A stretch of 64,000 nt of DNA from Actinomycetota bacterium (GCA_016870775.1 VGAK01000003.1:55981-119980), one strand, 5' to 3'; numbered from the stretch's first letter, positions 43,767 to 53,985 are shown. Notes: generated by a model from the sequence alone, not told the origin. A program made the numbers and translations.

Positions 43767-45550
43767 CGACGCCCCCCGATCCGGCACGCCGGACGACGTC
43801 GATGCGCACGCACATGTGCGGCGATCTGCGCGCCGGTGACGTGGGTGCCACGGTGTCGGTGTGCGGATGGGTCGCGCGCCGTCGCGAGCACGGTGAGCAC
43901 CTCGCCTTCGTCGACCTGCGCGACCACTCCGGTGTGGTGCAGTGCGTGGTCGACAATTCTGTCGACGTGCGCAGCGAGTGGGTCTTGCGCATCACCGGCA
44001 CCGTGAGGCCCCGTCCCGAGGGAACCGCCAATGAGGCACTGCCGACCGGATCGGTGGAGATCGGGGACTGTTCGGTGGAGGTGCTGAACGTCGCCGAGCC
44101 ACCGCCGTTCCCGGTGGATGCGCGTGCCGACGATGTGGACGAGGCGATCCGCCTCCGTCACCGCTACATCGACATACGACGGGAGCGCATGCAGAGGAAC
44201 CTGCGCGTGCGCGCCACGGTCAACAGTGCGATCCGTTCCGAGATGGAGCGCAACGGTTTCGTCGAGGTCGAGACACCGTTCCTGGTGCCCTCGACGCCCG
44301 AGGGGGCTCGCGAGTTCCTCGTCCCGTCGCGCAAGGAGCGCGGGTCGTTCTATGCGCTTCCCCAGTCGCCCCAGCTGTGGAAGCAACTGCTGATGGTCGC
44401 CGGTGTCGACCGCTACTACCAGATCGCGCGGTGCCTGCGCGACGAGGACCTGCGCGCCGACCGGCAGTACGAGTTCATGCAACTCGATGCCGAGATGTCC
44501 TTCGTGGACCAGGACGACGTGCTCGACAACATCGGACGCGCAGTGATGGCAGCCGCGCGGGCGGTCACCGGCGAGGAGCCCCCGGCGATCGAGCGGATGA
44601 CCTGGCGCGAGGCGATGGAGTCCTACGGCGTCGACAAGCCCGACCTCAGGTTCGGCATGCGTCTGGTCGAGCTCACCGATCTGTTCGTCGCCACCGAGTT
44701 CAAGGCCTTCGCGGGTGCGGCGTCGATAAAGGCGATCCGGGTCGCGGCGACCGATCATGCCGAGGCCGCGGCGAGTGGGCGCAACAAACTCGATGCGCTC
44801 ACCGACCGCGCCAAGAAACTCGGGGCGAAGGGGCTCGTGTGGATCAGGGTGGGCGAGGCCGGGGGAATCGATTCACCGGTCGCCAAGTTCCTCTCTGCCG
44901 TCGAGGTGGAGGGTCTGCTCTCGCGCACTGGCGCGGTGGCGGGCGATCTCGTGCTGGTGGTTGCCGACGACTGGGCCACCGTGTGCGGGGTGCTCGGTCA
45001 GTTGCGCAACGACATCGGCCGACCCCCGGTGCACGAGGGCCCGTACCGATACGTGTGGGTGACTGAATTCCCGCTCTTCGTGGGCGTGGACGCGGTGTCC
45101 GGCAAGCCCCGGCCCGGTCACCATCCGTTCTGCCATCCGCATCCCGACGACCTCGCGTTGATGGACTCGGACCCGTTGAGCGTGCGTGCGCTGGCCTACG
45201 ACCTCGTCCTGAACGGGTGGGAGCTCGGGTCGGGATCGATCCGGATCCACGAACCGGCCATCCAGCGCCGCGTGTTCAACCTTCTCGGTATCTCCGACGA
45301 TGAGGCCGACCACCGCTTCGGTTTCTTCCTCCAGCCCTTCAGGTACGGTGCACCGCCGCACGGTGGTTTCGCATTCGGCATCGATCGTCTCACCGCGATC
45401 CTGGCGGGGGAGGAGAACATCCGCGAGGTGATCGCGTTCCCGAAGACCCAGAGCGGTGCCGACCCGATGACGAATGCCCCGACCCCCGTCGATGGCGGCG
45501 TGCTGGACGAGCTCGGCATCAGGTTGCTGCCACCGCCGGCCCAGTCCTGA
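43763..45550 (+). CDS. aspS: Aspartyl-tRNA synthetase, bacterial type
   Basis: 595 residues. N-terminal OB anticodon domain (VSVCGWVARRREHGEHLAF), class II motif 2 (RCLRDEDLRADRQYEFMQ), a GAD insertion domain (about residues 290-400), FGFFLQPFRYGAPPHGG followed by FAFGIDRL (motif 3), and TQSGADPMTNAP. Whether it is discriminating or also charges tRNA-Asn cannot be decided from sequence alone. Confidence 0.96.
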   Translation: MTTPPDPARRTTSMRTHMCGDLRAGDVGATVSVCGWVARRREHGEHLAFVDLRDHSGVVQCVVDNSVDVRSEWVLRITGTVRPRPEGTANEALPTGSVEIGDCSVEVLNVAEPPPFPVDARADDVDEAIRLRHRYIDIRRERMQRNLRVRATVNSAIRSEMERNGFVEVETPFLVPSTPEGAREFLVPSRKERGSFYALPQSPQLWKQLLMVAGVDRYYQIARCLRDEDLRADRQYEFMQLDAEMSFVDQDDVLDNIGRAVMAAARAVTGEEPPAIERMTWREAMESYGVDKPDLRFGMRLVELTDLFVATEFKAFAGAASIKAIRVAATDHAEAAASGRNKLDALTDRAKKLGAKGLVWIRVGEAGGIDSPVAKFLSAVEVEGLLSRTGAVAGDLVLVVADDWATVCGVLGQLRNDIGRPPVHEGPYRYVWVTEFPLFVGVDAVSGKPRPGHHPFCHPHPDDLALMDSDPLSVRALAYDLVLNGWELGSGSIRIHEPAIQRRVFNLLGISDDEADHRFGFFLQPFRYGAPPHGGFAFGIDRLTAILAGEENIREVIAFPKTQSGADPMTNAPTPVDGGVLDELGIRLLPPPAQS

Positions 45551-45763
45551 CGGGAGTGCGCAGCGACGCCCCATCGAGTCGGACCGGATCTCGTCGGTGA
45601 TCGTCTGGGGTCCGCGCTCGGGGACGTGCGCGGCGTTCGCACCCGCGCGGTGCAGCCCTGGGCGTCGGAGCCTCCCGCGTGGCGACCGTTGGGATTGGAT
45701 GTTCCCCGCTACTACCGTGTTCGTGTCCGCTGCAGCGGCACGAGGAGCGGGGAGACGACGGCG

Positions 45764-45961
45764 ATGATCAGGAGAATGTTCTGGTTCATCCTCGGAGGCG
45801 TGGCTGGCGCGACGTCGGTCGTGTGGGTGCGACGCAAGGCAGAGGCCGTCGCAGAGAAGTTGACGCCCTCGGCGATCCTCGCCGAGTTGCGGGCGGTGGT
45901 CGTCGCGCTGTGGGAGAAGTTGGGCGAGTTGCGCGCGCCGGAGCCGCCCCCGGCTCCGTGA
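45764..45961 (+). CDS. Small membrane-anchored protein between aspS and alaS
   Basis: 65 residues. The N-terminus MIRRMFWFILGGVAGATSVV is a single hydrophobic segment followed by a basic helix (RRKAEAVAEKLTP) and a short Pro-rich tail. Similar short proteins occur just upstream of alaS in Streptomyces (DUF6167-type), so it is probably that family; function unknown. Start ATG 45764 chosen because the protein begins there in homologous layout, with GGGGAG upstream. The 213-bp gap before it holds only a weak promoter-like pair TTGGGA (45689-45694) and TACCGT (45713-45718), 18 bp apart. Confidence 0.7.
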   Translation: MIRRMFWFILGGVAGATSVVWVRRKAEAVAEKLTPSAILAELRAVVVALWEKLGELRAPEPPPAP

Positions 45962-45990
45962 AACCCCGGCGGCGCATCGTGCCCCACGGC

Positions 45991-45996
45991 TAACCT
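45991..45996 (+). promoter_or_regulatory. -10 element (TAACCT) for alaS
   Basis: TAACCT with 9 nt to the alaS ATG at 46006. Confidence 0.45.
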
Positions 45997-46005
45997 CTCG
46001 TTCAC

Positions 46006-48642
46006 ATGGCCGGTTCCAGAAAAAGTGGCGCACCCCCGAGCGCCGACGACCTCAGGTCGGCGTTCTCCGGCTTCTTCGCCGGGCGGGGCCACGCGGTCGT
46101 TCCGTCAGCGAGCCTGATTCCGCACGATCCGACCCTTCTCTTCACGGTGGCGGGGATGGTGCCGTTCAAGCCCTACTTCACGGGCGATGAGGTGGCTCCC
46201 TTCCACCGGGCAGTGACGGTGCAAAAGTGCGTCCGGGCCGGCGGCAAGCACAACGACCTCGACGATGTCGGTCGGACGAAGCGGCACCTCGTCTTCTTCG
46301 AGATGCTCGGCAACTTCTCGTTCGGGGATTACTTCAAGAACGAGGCGATCCCGTGGTCGTGGGAACTCGTCACCGAGGTCTTCGGATTCGACGGTGACCG
46401 GCTCTGGATCACCGTGCACGACTCCGATGACGAGGCCGAGCAGATCTGGCACGATGCCGTGGGCGTGCCGATGGGGCGCATCCAGCGACTCGGGGACAAG
46501 GACAACTTCTGGCAGGCAGGTGACACCGGACCGTGCGGACCGTGCTCGGAGATCTTCATCGATCGCGGGCCGGAATACGGGCCGGAGGGCGGTCCGGCAA
46601 ACGACCCGCACGGCGACCGGTTCCTCGAGTTCTGGAACCTCGTGTTCATGCAGTACAACCAGTCCGCGGACGGCTCGCGCGAACCGCTGCCCCGACCCAG
46701 CATCGACACCGGCGCCGGGCTGGAACGGATCCTGGCCTTGTCGCAGGGTGTCGACTCGGTGTGGGAGACCGACGTGCTGTTCCCCCTCGTCGATCGCGCT
46801 CAGTCCATCACCGGTGCCGCGTACCGGGGTGGTGACTACAACGATCGGGCCAGTTTCAGCCTTCGTGTCCTCGCGGAGCATGCGCGCTCGGCGACGATGC
46901 TGGTCAACGACGGCGTCTTCCCGTCGAACGAGAATCGTGGCTACGTGCTGCGCCGCATCATCCGTCGGGCGGTGAGGCACGCGTTCCTCCTCGGCACCGA
47001 CAAACTCGTCATGCCGGGGCTGTCCGAGGTGGCCATCGATGTCATGGGCACGGCCTATCCGGACCTCGCGAAGAACCGGGACTTCATCCTCGGCGTGCTG
47101 AGCAGGGAGGAGGAGCGCTTCAGGCACACGTTGAAGAACGGATTGGCGATCCTCGAGGAGGATCTGCGCGAGGGTGCCGGACGGCTCTCCGGTTCGTCGG
47201 CATTCCTGCTTCACGACACCTACGGGTTCCCACTCGAGTTGACGGCAGAGATCGCCGCCGAGCGGGGTCTGGATGTCGACGTGGCGGGCTTCGAGTCGGA
47301 GATGGCGGCCCAGCGCACCCGCGCCAAGGAGGCACGCCGCACCGCCCGGACCGATGAGGACAGGGTCGAGGCCTGGCGATCGATCGTCGAGCGCCACGGC
47401 ACCACCGAGTTCGTCGGTTACACGCGACTCGGCGCGGAGGCGACCGTGCTGTCGGCGACCGAACTCGACGACGGACGATGGGAGATCTTCCTCGACCGCA
47501 CGCCGTTCTATGCCGAGAGCGGAGGTCAGGTGGGCGACATCGGTGCGATCCAAGCCGGGGGTTGGTCCGCAACCGTCGTCGACACGACCTTTGCCCTCCC
47601 CGGCCTGCGACGCCATGTGTGCGAGTCGGTGATCGGGGATCCCCGCGAGGGCGACACGGTCGCTGCCACCGTCGATGAGCGGGCACGCGCCGCGACGCGC
47701 CGCAACCACACCGGCACGCACATCCTGCACTGGGCCCTGCGCGAGGTGCTGGGCGCACATGTGAAGCAGGCCGGGTCGCTCGTGGCGCCGGACCGTCTGC
47801 GCTTCGACTTCAGCCACTACGAGGCGGTCACCGACGACGAGATCCGCTCCATCGAGGACCTCGCGAACGCACAGGTGCTCGCGAACACCGGTGTCGAGGC
47901 GTTCGAGACCACGAAGGACGACGCGCTCGCCGCGGGTGCGATCGCGTTCTTCGGCGACAAGTACGGCGATGTCGTGCGCGTGCTGAGGGCCGGCGACTCC
48001 TTCGAGTTGTGTGGCGGGACGCACGTGTCGTCCACCGGGGACATCGGCCCCATCAAGATCGTGGCGGAGTCGTCCATCGGGTCGAACCTGCGCCGGATCG
48101 AGGCTGTCACGGGCGAGAACGCCATCCGTCGCATGCAGGAGTCCGAATCGGCCCTGGCGCAGGTCGCGGCCGCCGTCGGGGTGCGCCCCGAGGAGGCGCG
48201 GGAGGGAATCGAGCGAAAGCTCGGCGAACTGCGCGATGCGCTGGACGAGGTCAGGGCGCTGAGGGCGCGGCTCGCCGTCGGTCGCGCCGTCGAACTCGCC
48301 GCGGGTGCCGATGCCGGCGTCGTGGTCGCCCGCATCGACGGCGTGACCCCGGACGACCTGCGTGAGCTCGCGGTCGCCGTGCGCCAGCAGCCGGGTGTGC
48401 GCGCGGTGGTGCTGGGAGGAGTCACCGATACGGGGGGTGTGTCGCTCGTCGGCGCCCTCGCGCCGGGCGTCACCGGGTCGGCCGGGGAACTCATCAAGGA
48501 CGCCGCACGGGCCGTGGGCGGCGGCGGTGGTGGCAAGGGCGACATCGCGACCGCGGGCGGCAAGAACCCCGGGGGTCTGGACGAGGCGCTCGCCATCGCC
48601 ACGACGAAGGCGCGGGCCATCGCGGCCAGCGTGTCCGCGTGA
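46006..48642 (+). CDS. alaS: Alanyl-tRNA synthetase
   Basis: 878 residues. Class II core with SASLIPHDPTLLFTVAGMVP and FEMLGNFSFGDYFK; editing domain with zinc ligands HTGTH (His568, His572) and CGGTH (Cys669, His673); C-terminal C-Ala domain with GGGGGKGDIATAGGKNPGG. It charges tRNA-Ala and clears Ser/Gly mischarging. The stop overlaps the next gene's start (GTGA). Confidence 0.97.
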   Translation: MAGSRKSGAPPSADDLRSAFSGFFAGRGHAVVPSASLIPHDPTLLFTVAGMVPFKPYFTGDEVAPFHRAVTVQKCVRAGGKHNDLDDVGRTKRHLVFFEMLGNFSFGDYFKNEAIPWSWELVTEVFGFDGDRLWITVHDSDDEAEQIWHDAVGVPMGRIQRLGDKDNFWQAGDTGPCGPCSEIFIDRGPEYGPEGGPANDPHGDRFLEFWNLVFMQYNQSADGSREPLPRPSIDTGAGLERILALSQGVDSVWETDVLFPLVDRAQSITGAAYRGGDYNDRASFSLRVLAEHARSATMLVNDGVFPSNENRGYVLRRIIRRAVRHAFLLGTDKLVMPGLSEVAIDVMGTAYPDLAKNRDFILGVLSREEERFRHTLKNGLAILEEDLREGAGRLSGSSAFLLHDTYGFPLELTAEIAAERGLDVDVAGFESEMAAQRTRAKEARRTARTDEDRVEAWRSIVERHGTTEFVGYTRLGAEATVLSATELDDGRWEIFLDRTPFYAESGGQVGDIGAIQAGGWSATVVDTTFALPGLRRHVCESVIGDPREGDTVAATVDERARAATRRNHTGTHILHWALREVLGAHVKQAGSLVAPDRLRFDFSHYEAVTDDEIRSIEDLANAQVLANTGVEAFETTKDDALAAGAIAFFGDKYGDVVRVLRAGDSFELCGGTHVSSTGDIGPIKIVAESSIGSNLRRIEAVTGENAIRRMQESESALAQVAAAVGVRPEEAREGIERKLGELRDALDEVRALRARLAVGRAVELAAGADAGVVVARIDGVTPDDLRELAVAVRQQPGVRAVVLGGVTDTGGVSLVGALAPGVTGSAGELIKDAARAVGGGGGGKGDIATAGGKNPGGLDEALAIATTKARAIAASVSA

Positions 48643-49070
48643 GGGCACTCGGACTCGACCTGGGCACCAAGCGAATCGGCGTCGCCGTCTCGGACCGCAG
48701 CGGCACGGTCGCGACCCCGCTGACGGTGGTGACGAGGGGTCGCACGCAACGCATCGACCACGTGGAGATCGCGCGCATCGTCACCGCCGAGGAAGTCGAG
48801 GCCGTCGTGGTGGGTCTGCCCTTGAACATGGACGGCAGCGAGGGTCGCGCCGCCACGAGTGCCCGTGACGAGGCGCGACGTCTCGCTACGGTTGTCGATG
48901 TGCCGGTCGTTCTCCATGACGAGCGTCTCACCACCGTCTCGGCCGATCGCGCGTTGATCGAGGCGCGGATGAGGGCCCAGGCGCGCCGGCGCATCGTCGA
49001 CAAGGTGGCAGCGGCGGTGATGCTCCAGTCGTGGCTGGACGCGCGACGGGGGCCGGGCGACGATGGTTGA
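48639..49070 (+). CDS. ruvX: YqgF/RuvX-family putative nuclease
   Basis: 143 residues with a GTG start. RNase-H-like fold: ALGLDLGTKRIGVAVSD, VVGLPLNMDGSEGRAA, and HDERLTTVSADRAL. The family includes the proposed Holliday-junction resolvase RuvX and a pre-16S rRNA 5' nuclease; the rRNA role is better supported experimentally in E. coli. Position between alaS and mltG is conserved in actinobacteria. Overlaps mltG by 8 nt. Confidence 0.92.
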   Translation: MRALGLDLGTKRIGVAVSDRSGTVATPLTVVTRGRTQRIDHVEIARIVTAEEVEAVVVGLPLNMDGSEGRAATSARDEARRLATVVDVPVVLHDERLTTVSADRALIEARMRAQARRRIVDKVAAAVMLQSWLDARRGPGDDG

Positions 49071-50313
49071 GCGCATCGACCCAGGGGGCAAGGATCCGTT
49101 GCTACCCACCGACGGGTCGAGGGCCGACGGTCCGGCGTCGCTCCCGTGGGTGTCCGATCCGTGGGACGATCCGAAGGTCGTGTCCGAGTCCGAGGTGGAG
49201 GATTCGCGCACGGGGGGAGTGCTCGATCCGGAATCGCGGCCCACGGTGCGCGGACTCGTGCGCACGGTGGCATGGGCCGTGGTCGCAGTGGTGCTGCTGG
49301 CGGGACTGGCTGGTTGGTGGGTGGTGCGCGAGCTCAACCCCGGTGGGAACGCCGAAACTGTGACCTTCACGGTGAACGCCGACGACGACCTCGGGGCCGT
49401 GATCGATCGCCTTGCCGACCAGGATCTGATCGGGAACAGCGCGATCTTTTCGTGGTATGTGCGGTCTCGCGGCGGTCTGGAACCGGCGGCGGGTTACTAC
49501 CGGATCGAGCGGGGAGCCAGTGCAGGTGACATCGTGGCTGTGCTCGCGACTCCTCCGTCGGACACGTTCGTCAACGTGACGTTTCCCGAGGGATTCACGA
49601 TAGAGCAGATGGCCCGCAGGCTCAGCGAGAAGGTGCCGAATCTCGACGCGGAGCGCTTCGTCATGGCCGCCACCGATGGTTCGGTCATCTCGGCGCTCGC
49701 GCCGGGGGGCACCGGGACACTGGAGGGCCTGCTCTTCCCCGACACGTACCAAGTGGCAGGTGACTCCACCGAGTCCGAGGTCGTGGCGCGGCTCGCGTCG
49801 ACGATGGAGTCGGTGGCGTCCAAACAAGTCGACCTCGCGGGTGGGGCCAAACTCCTGGGTCGCACCCAGTACGAGGTGCTGATCGTGGCATCGATGATCG
49901 AGAAGGAGGCCAAGGTGGCCGCCGACCGGCCCAAGATCGCGCGGGTGATCTACAACCGGCTGGAGGCGGGAATGAAGCTGCAGATCGACGCCACCGTCAA
50001 GTACGTCTCGGATCCCGCGTTGCCGTGGACCGATCAGAAGGCGACCGACTCGAAATTCAACTCGTACCTCCACGCAGGACTGCCCCCGACGCCGATCGCG
50101 AACCCGGGCCGAGCCTCGATCGCGGCCGCGCTCGCGCCCGCGCCGCCGCCCAAGCCCGACGATGAGGCGTGCGTCGGCCTCCCGCGGGGGACCAAGTGCG
50201 ACTATTTCTTCTACGTGTTGATCGACGAGGACGGCAGGCACCGGTTCGCCACGACCCTCACCCAGCACGAGGCGAACACAGCCGAAGCGATCGCCTCGGG
50301 CGTGCTCCGATGA
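49063..50313 (+). CDS. mltG: Endolytic murein transglycosylase MltG
   Basis: 416 residues. A charged cytoplasmic N-terminus of 65 residues precedes one membrane segment (67-89). The extracytoplasmic part has a LysM-like region (VTFPEGFTIEQMARRLSEKV) and the YceG catalytic domain with Glu280 in IVASMIEKEAKV; IDATVKYV and SKFNSYLHAGLPPTPIANPG are further family motifs. MltG cuts nascent peptidoglycan strands and ends glycan elongation. The stop overlaps aroE (ATGA). Confidence 0.94.
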   Translation: MVERIDPGGKDPLLPTDGSRADGPASLPWVSDPWDDPKVVSESEVEDSRTGGVLDPESRPTVRGLVRTVAWAVVAVVLLAGLAGWWVVRELNPGGNAETVTFTVNADDDLGAVIDRLADQDLIGNSAIFSWYVRSRGGLEPAAGYYRIERGASAGDIVAVLATPPSDTFVNVTFPEGFTIEQMARRLSEKVPNLDAERFVMAATDGSVISALAPGGTGTLEGLLFPDTYQVAGDSTESEVVARLASTMESVASKQVDLAGGAKLLGRTQYEVLIVASMIEKEAKVAADRPKIARVIYNRLEAGMKLQIDATVKYVSDPALPWTDQKATDSKFNSYLHAGLPPTPIANPGRASIAAALAPAPPPKPDDEACVGLPRGTKCDYFFYVLIDEDGRHRFATTLTQHEANTAEAIASGVLR

Positions 50314-51146
50314 GGGCCTTCCCGCGGCGCGCGGCGGTGATCGGCTCCCCGATCGGCCAGAGCCTCTCGCCCGCGATCCATCGCGCCGCGTTCGCAGAGC
50401 TCGGAATCGAGTGCACCTTCGACGCGATCGAGGTCCCCCCGGGATCACTCCCGGATTTCGTCGCGACGATGCGGCGCGGCGAGATCGACGCGACCTCGGT
50501 GACGATGCCGCACAAGGAGACGATCGCAGGTCTCGTCGACGAACCGAGCGAAGATGCACGCGCGCTGGGTGCGGTGAACTGCGTGTGGTGGGACGGGCGG
50601 ATCCTCCACGGGGCGATCACCGACGGCGAGGGTTGCTGCGATGCGCTGGAGAGTGTCGGCGGTGCCGTCCTGCCCGGGGCATCCGTGTTGCTGCTCGGGG
50701 CGGGCGGCACCGCCCGTGCGATCGCACTCTCACTGGCACGGCGCGGCGCGACGGTGCACGTGGAGAACAGGACGGTCGAGCGGGCCCATGGTCTCGTCGA
50801 TGCGGTGCGATCGCACCCCGGTCACCTGCCCGGCCAGGTGCTGGTCGGTGGAATCGACGGGGCCGATGTGGTGGTCAACGCGACATCGGTCGGGATGAAC
50901 ACAGTCGAGACACTCTGCGAACGTTCACGGATCGCGCGGGGATCGGTCGTCCTCGATGCGGTCTACACCCCGCTCCAGACCCGCCTGCTCTCCGAGGCAG
51001 CCTCGGCCGGTGCTCGTTGTGTCGACGGGCTCTGGATGCTCATCCACCAGGCGCGCCGACAGGAGATGCTGTGGTTCGGTCGAGCCGGCTCGGCCGATTC
51101 GATGCGCGAGGAATCTCTCCGGACACTGGCGAGTCGACCCAAGTAG
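50310..51146 (+). CDS. aroE: Shikimate dehydrogenase
   Basis: 278 residues. Substrate domain with SPIGQSLSPAIHRAAF and catalytic Lys69 in VTMPHKETI; GAVNCV; NADP domain with LLLGAGGTARAIALSLARRG and VENRTVERA (Arg for the 2'-phosphate). The usual NTDxxG motif reads AITDGEG. It reduces 3-dehydroshikimate to shikimate. First gene of an aro run; its TAG stop starts the aroC -10 element. Confidence 0.92.
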   Translation: MRAFPRRAAVIGSPIGQSLSPAIHRAAFAELGIECTFDAIEVPPGSLPDFVATMRRGEIDATSVTMPHKETIAGLVDEPSEDARALGAVNCVWWDGRILHGAITDGEGCCDALESVGGAVLPGASVLLLGAGGTARAIALSLARRGATVHVENRTVERAHGLVDAVRSHPGHLPGQVLVGGIDGADVVVNATSVGMNTVETLCERSRIARGSVVLDAVYTPLQTRLLSEAASAGARCVDGLWMLIHQARRQEMLWFGRAGSADSMREESLRTLASRPK

Positions 51147-51149
51147 CCT
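51144..51149 (+). promoter_or_regulatory. -10 element (TAGCCT) for leaderless aroC, sharing the aroE stop codon
   Basis: TAGCCT, exactly 6 nt, GTG 51156. The TAG is the aroE stop. Confidence 0.6.
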
Positions 51150-51155
51150 GCCGAG

Positions 51156-52322
51156 GTGCTCAGGTACCTCACCGCCGGCGAATCACACGGTCGCTCCCTC
51201 ACGGTCATCGTCGAGGGGCTTCCCGCCGGGATGCCCGTGCTCGTCGAGGATTTCGAGGGTGAACTCGCGCGTCGGCGCCTCGGGTACGGACGCGGTCCGC
51301 GTCAGCGGTTCGAACAGGACGTGATCACGATCACCGGCGGCGTCCGGCACGGCCGCACCCTGGGGTCCCCGGTGGCGGTCGAGATCCAGAACTCGGAGTG
51401 GTTCCGCAGCGACAAGTGGCACGAGGAGATGTCGACCGCACCGGGCTTGACCGCCTCGCCATTGACTCAACCCCGGCCCGGTCACGCCGATCTGGTGGGG
51501 ATGCAGAAGTACGGGTTCGATGACGCGCGCGACGTGCTGGAGAGGGCGAGCGCCCGTGAGACCGCCGCTCGTGTCGCCGCCGGCACGCTCGCCAAGACCC
51601 TGCTGTCGCACCTGGGTGTCTCCATCGTCTCGCACGTGATCAGGATCGGTGCGGCCGAATCGGGGGTCGATCGTCTCCCGGTGGCGTCGGATCTCGCGGC
51701 GATCGACGCATCTGAGGTTCGCTGCCTCGATCCCATCGCCGAGGCCGCGATGATCACCGAGATCGAGGACGCCGCGCGCGAGGGTGACAGCCTCGGGGGG
51801 ATCGTCGAGGCCGTCGCCCACGGTGTCCCCGTCGGGCTCGGCAGCCACGTGCACTGGGACAGGAAGATCGACTCGCTTCTGGCTGCCGCGGTGATGAGCA
51901 TCCAGGCGGTCAAGGCCGTCGAGATCGGCGACGGGTTCGCAACAGCCGCGCTCCGCGGCAGTGCCGCCCACGACGCCATCTCGTGGGACGCCGTGGCGTC
52001 GCGCTACGTGCGGGAGGGTCACCGGTCTGGTGGCACCGAAGGTGGCATGACGACCGGGGAGCCCCTGGTCGTGCGCGCCGCGATGAAGCCGCTCGCCACG
52101 CTCAACAAGCCGACCCTCAAGACCGTCGATGTGGTGACCAAGGAGGAGACGGTCTCGTTCAAGGAGCGCACCGACGTGACGGCGGTGCCGGCCCTCGGTG
52201 TTGTGGTGGAGACGATGGTTGCCCTCGTGCTCGCCACAGAAGCCCAGCGCAAGTTCGGGGGCGACTCGCTCGCGGAGTTCGTGCGCAACGCCTCGGCATT
52301 CGGTGCCACCCTGGGGAAGTAG
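51156..52322 (+). CDS. aroC: Chorismate synthase
   Basis: 388 residues with a GTG start. [20 protein letters not shown] at the N-terminus, [40 protein letters not shown], and [20 protein letters not shown] are the three family signatures. It converts EPSP to chorismate with reduced FMN. The GTG of aroK overlaps its stop by one base. Confidence 0.96.
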   Translation: MLRYLTAGESHGRSLTVIVEGLPAGMPVLVEDFEGELARRRLGYGRGPRQRFEQDVITITGGVRHGRTLGSPVAVEIQNSEWFRSDKWHEEMSTAPGLTASPLTQPRPGHADLVGMQKYGFDDARDVLERASARETAARVAAGTLAKTLLSHLGVSIVSHVIRIGAAESGVDRLPVASDLAAIDASEVRCLDPIAEAAMITEIEDAAREGDSLGGIVEAVAHGVPVGLGSHVHWDRKIDSLLAAAVMSIQAVKAVEIGDGFATAALRGSAAHDAISWDAVASRYVREGHRSGGTEGGMTTGEPLVVRAAMKPLATLNKPTLKTVDVVTKEETVSFKERTDVTAVPALGVVVETMVALVLATEAQRKFGGDSLAEFVRNASAFGATLGK

Positions 52323-52915
52323 TGACCGGCGCGACCGGGACTCCGGACGACGCGTCGCACCGCCCGTCCCACGGTGGCAGGTCGATCGTGCTGGTCGGCC
52401 TCATGGGAACAGGCAAGTCCACGGTCGCCCGGCGGCTCGGACACCTGTTCGGTCTGGAGGTTGTCGACACCGATGACGTGGTGGCTGCCCGCACCGGCCG
52501 GAATGTGCGGGACATCTTCGCCTCCGAGGGCGAGCAGGGGTTCCGTGATCTGGAGGAGGGTGCATTGGCTGACGCGCTCGCGACGGGGCCGTGTGTGATC
52601 GCGGCCGCCGGTGGCGTCGTGCTGCGAGCGGCGAACCGGGAGGCGCTGCATGCCGCGCGAAGGGGGGGACGCGCCATCGTCGTGTGGCTGCGTGCCGGAA
52701 CTCCGACACTGGTCGCGCGAACCTCCCGCGGTGGCCATCGACCCCTCCTCGACGGCGATCCGGAGGCCGCCCTCGAGCGATTGGCCGCGGAGAGGGCCGA
52801 TCTGTACGCAGCCGTCTCCGATGCCGTGGTCGACACCGACGAGTCCCGCATCGCCGATGTGGTCGAAGCGGTGGTGGGTGCCGTGCATGCGGCGCTCGGG
52901 GGGGCAGACTCCTAG
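52322..52915 (+). CDS. aroK: Shikimate kinase
   Basis: 197 residues with a GTG start; about 20 residues longer at the N-terminus than average. Walker A GLMGTGKST with Lys32, DTDDVVAARTGRNVRDIF (shikimate site), and ACVIAAAGGVVLR-type glycine strand (CVIAAAGGVVL). It phosphorylates shikimate at O3. Tight overlap with aroC and aroB. Confidence 0.95.
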   Translation: MTGATGTPDDASHRPSHGGRSIVLVGLMGTGKSTVARRLGHLFGLEVVDTDDVVAARTGRNVRDIFASEGEQGFRDLEEGALADALATGPCVIAAAGGVVLRAANREALHAARRGGRAIVVWLRAGTPTLVARTSRGGHRPLLDGDPEAALERLAAERADLYAAVSDAVVDTDESRIADVVEAVVGAVHAALGGADS

Positions 52916-52918
52916 GTG

Positions 52919-53944
52919 ATGCGCATCGAACAGGTCTCGCTCGGGGAACGGTCGTACCCCGTGGTGGTCGGACGCGGTGCGCGCGCCGAGATCGACGCAC
53001 TCCTGCCGCGGGAGGCACGGCGCGTTGCCGTGGTGACTGATGCTGGTGTTCCGCGGACCCTCCTGCCCGAGCTGGGTGATCGATCCGTGACGGTGCATGT
53101 CATCGAACCGGGGGAGTCGGCAAAGACGCTCTCTGCGATCGAGTCGTTGTGCGGGCAGTTCTCCTCGGCCGGTCTCACCAGGATCGACACGGTGGTCGGA
53201 GTCGGTGGAGGGCTCGTCACCGACGTCGCGGGTTTCGCCGCCTCGGTGTACCACCGTGGAATCGCGGTCGCCCATGTCGCCACGACCCTGCTTGCGATGG
53301 TCGATGCGGCCATCGGGGGCAAGACCGGCGTGAACCTGCCGGACGGCAAGAACCTCATCGGGGCCTACTGGCAACCGTGCGCGGTTGCGTGCGACCTCGA
53401 TGCGCTCGACTCGCTCCCCGCGCGCGAGACGAGATGCGGCAACGGCGAGATGGCCAAGTACCACTTCATCGCGCGGGAGGACCTCTCGGCCCTGGCCCTC
53501 GATGAGCGGATCGCCCGGTGCGTGCGCATCAAGGCCGACATCGTGGCTGCCGATGAGCGCGAGGGCGGCTCGCGCGCGCTCCTGAACTACGGCCACACCT
53601 TCGGTCATGCCCTGGAGGCCGAGTCGGGTTGGGTCCTCGCCCACGGTGAGGCGGTGGCACTCGGCCTGCTGTTCGCCGCGCACTTGGCGCACCGGACGGG
53701 CCGTATCGGGGCTGAGCGGGTCGAGGACCACTACGGCGTCGTGCATGGTCTGTACGACCTGCGTCCACCCCTGCCGACGGGACTGGCCATCGATGCGCTG
53801 ATCGCCTCGATGGCGCGCGACAAGAAGGCGCTCGGCTCGCTCACGTTCGTGCTCGATTCGGATCGGGGACTCGAGGTCGTGCGCGGCGTGTCCGAGACCG
53901 ACGTCCACGCGGCGTGGGCCGACTTCACGGCGCGCAACGCCTGA
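52919..53944 (+). CDS. aroB: 3-dehydroquinate synthase
   Basis: 341 residues from ATG 52919; GTG 52916 directly before it is an alternative. VGVGGGLVTDVAGFAASVYH (NAD site), VPTTLLA-equivalent VATTLLAMVDAAIGGKTGVN, the metal and active-site region LLNYGHTFGHALEAESGW, and LAHGEAVALGLLF. It cyclises DAHP to 3-dehydroquinate. The 47-bp gap after it contains the aroQ promoter. Confidence 0.96.
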   Translation: MRIEQVSLGERSYPVVVGRGARAEIDALLPREARRVAVVTDAGVPRTLLPELGDRSVTVHVIEPGESAKTLSAIESLCGQFSSAGLTRIDTVVGVGGGLVTDVAGFAASVYHRGIAVAHVATTLLAMVDAAIGGKTGVNLPDGKNLIGAYWQPCAVACDLDALDSLPARETRCGNGEMAKYHFIAREDLSALALDERIARCVRIKADIVAADEREGGSRALLNYGHTFGHALEAESGWVLAHGEAVALGLLFAAHLAHRTGRIGAERVEDHYGVVHGLYDLRPPLPTGLAIDALIASMARDKKALGSLTFVLDSDRGLEVVRGVSETDVHAAWADFTARNA

Positions 53945-53979
53945 GGCGAATTGCGCCCCGACCGGTGGGGATGCGCGGG

Positions 53980-53985
53980 TACGGT
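53980..53985 (+). promoter_or_regulatory. -10 element (TACGGT) for leaderless aroQ
   Basis: TACGGT with exactly 6 nt to ATG 53992; it rules out the upstream in-frame ATG codons as main starts. Confidence 0.55.

Noticed and set aside
45551..45763. Small gene or RNA in the 213-bp gap after aspS
   Set aside because: Short frames here have no ribosome site or recognisable product, and I see no strong hairpin or tRNA-like fold; only a weak promoter-like pair.
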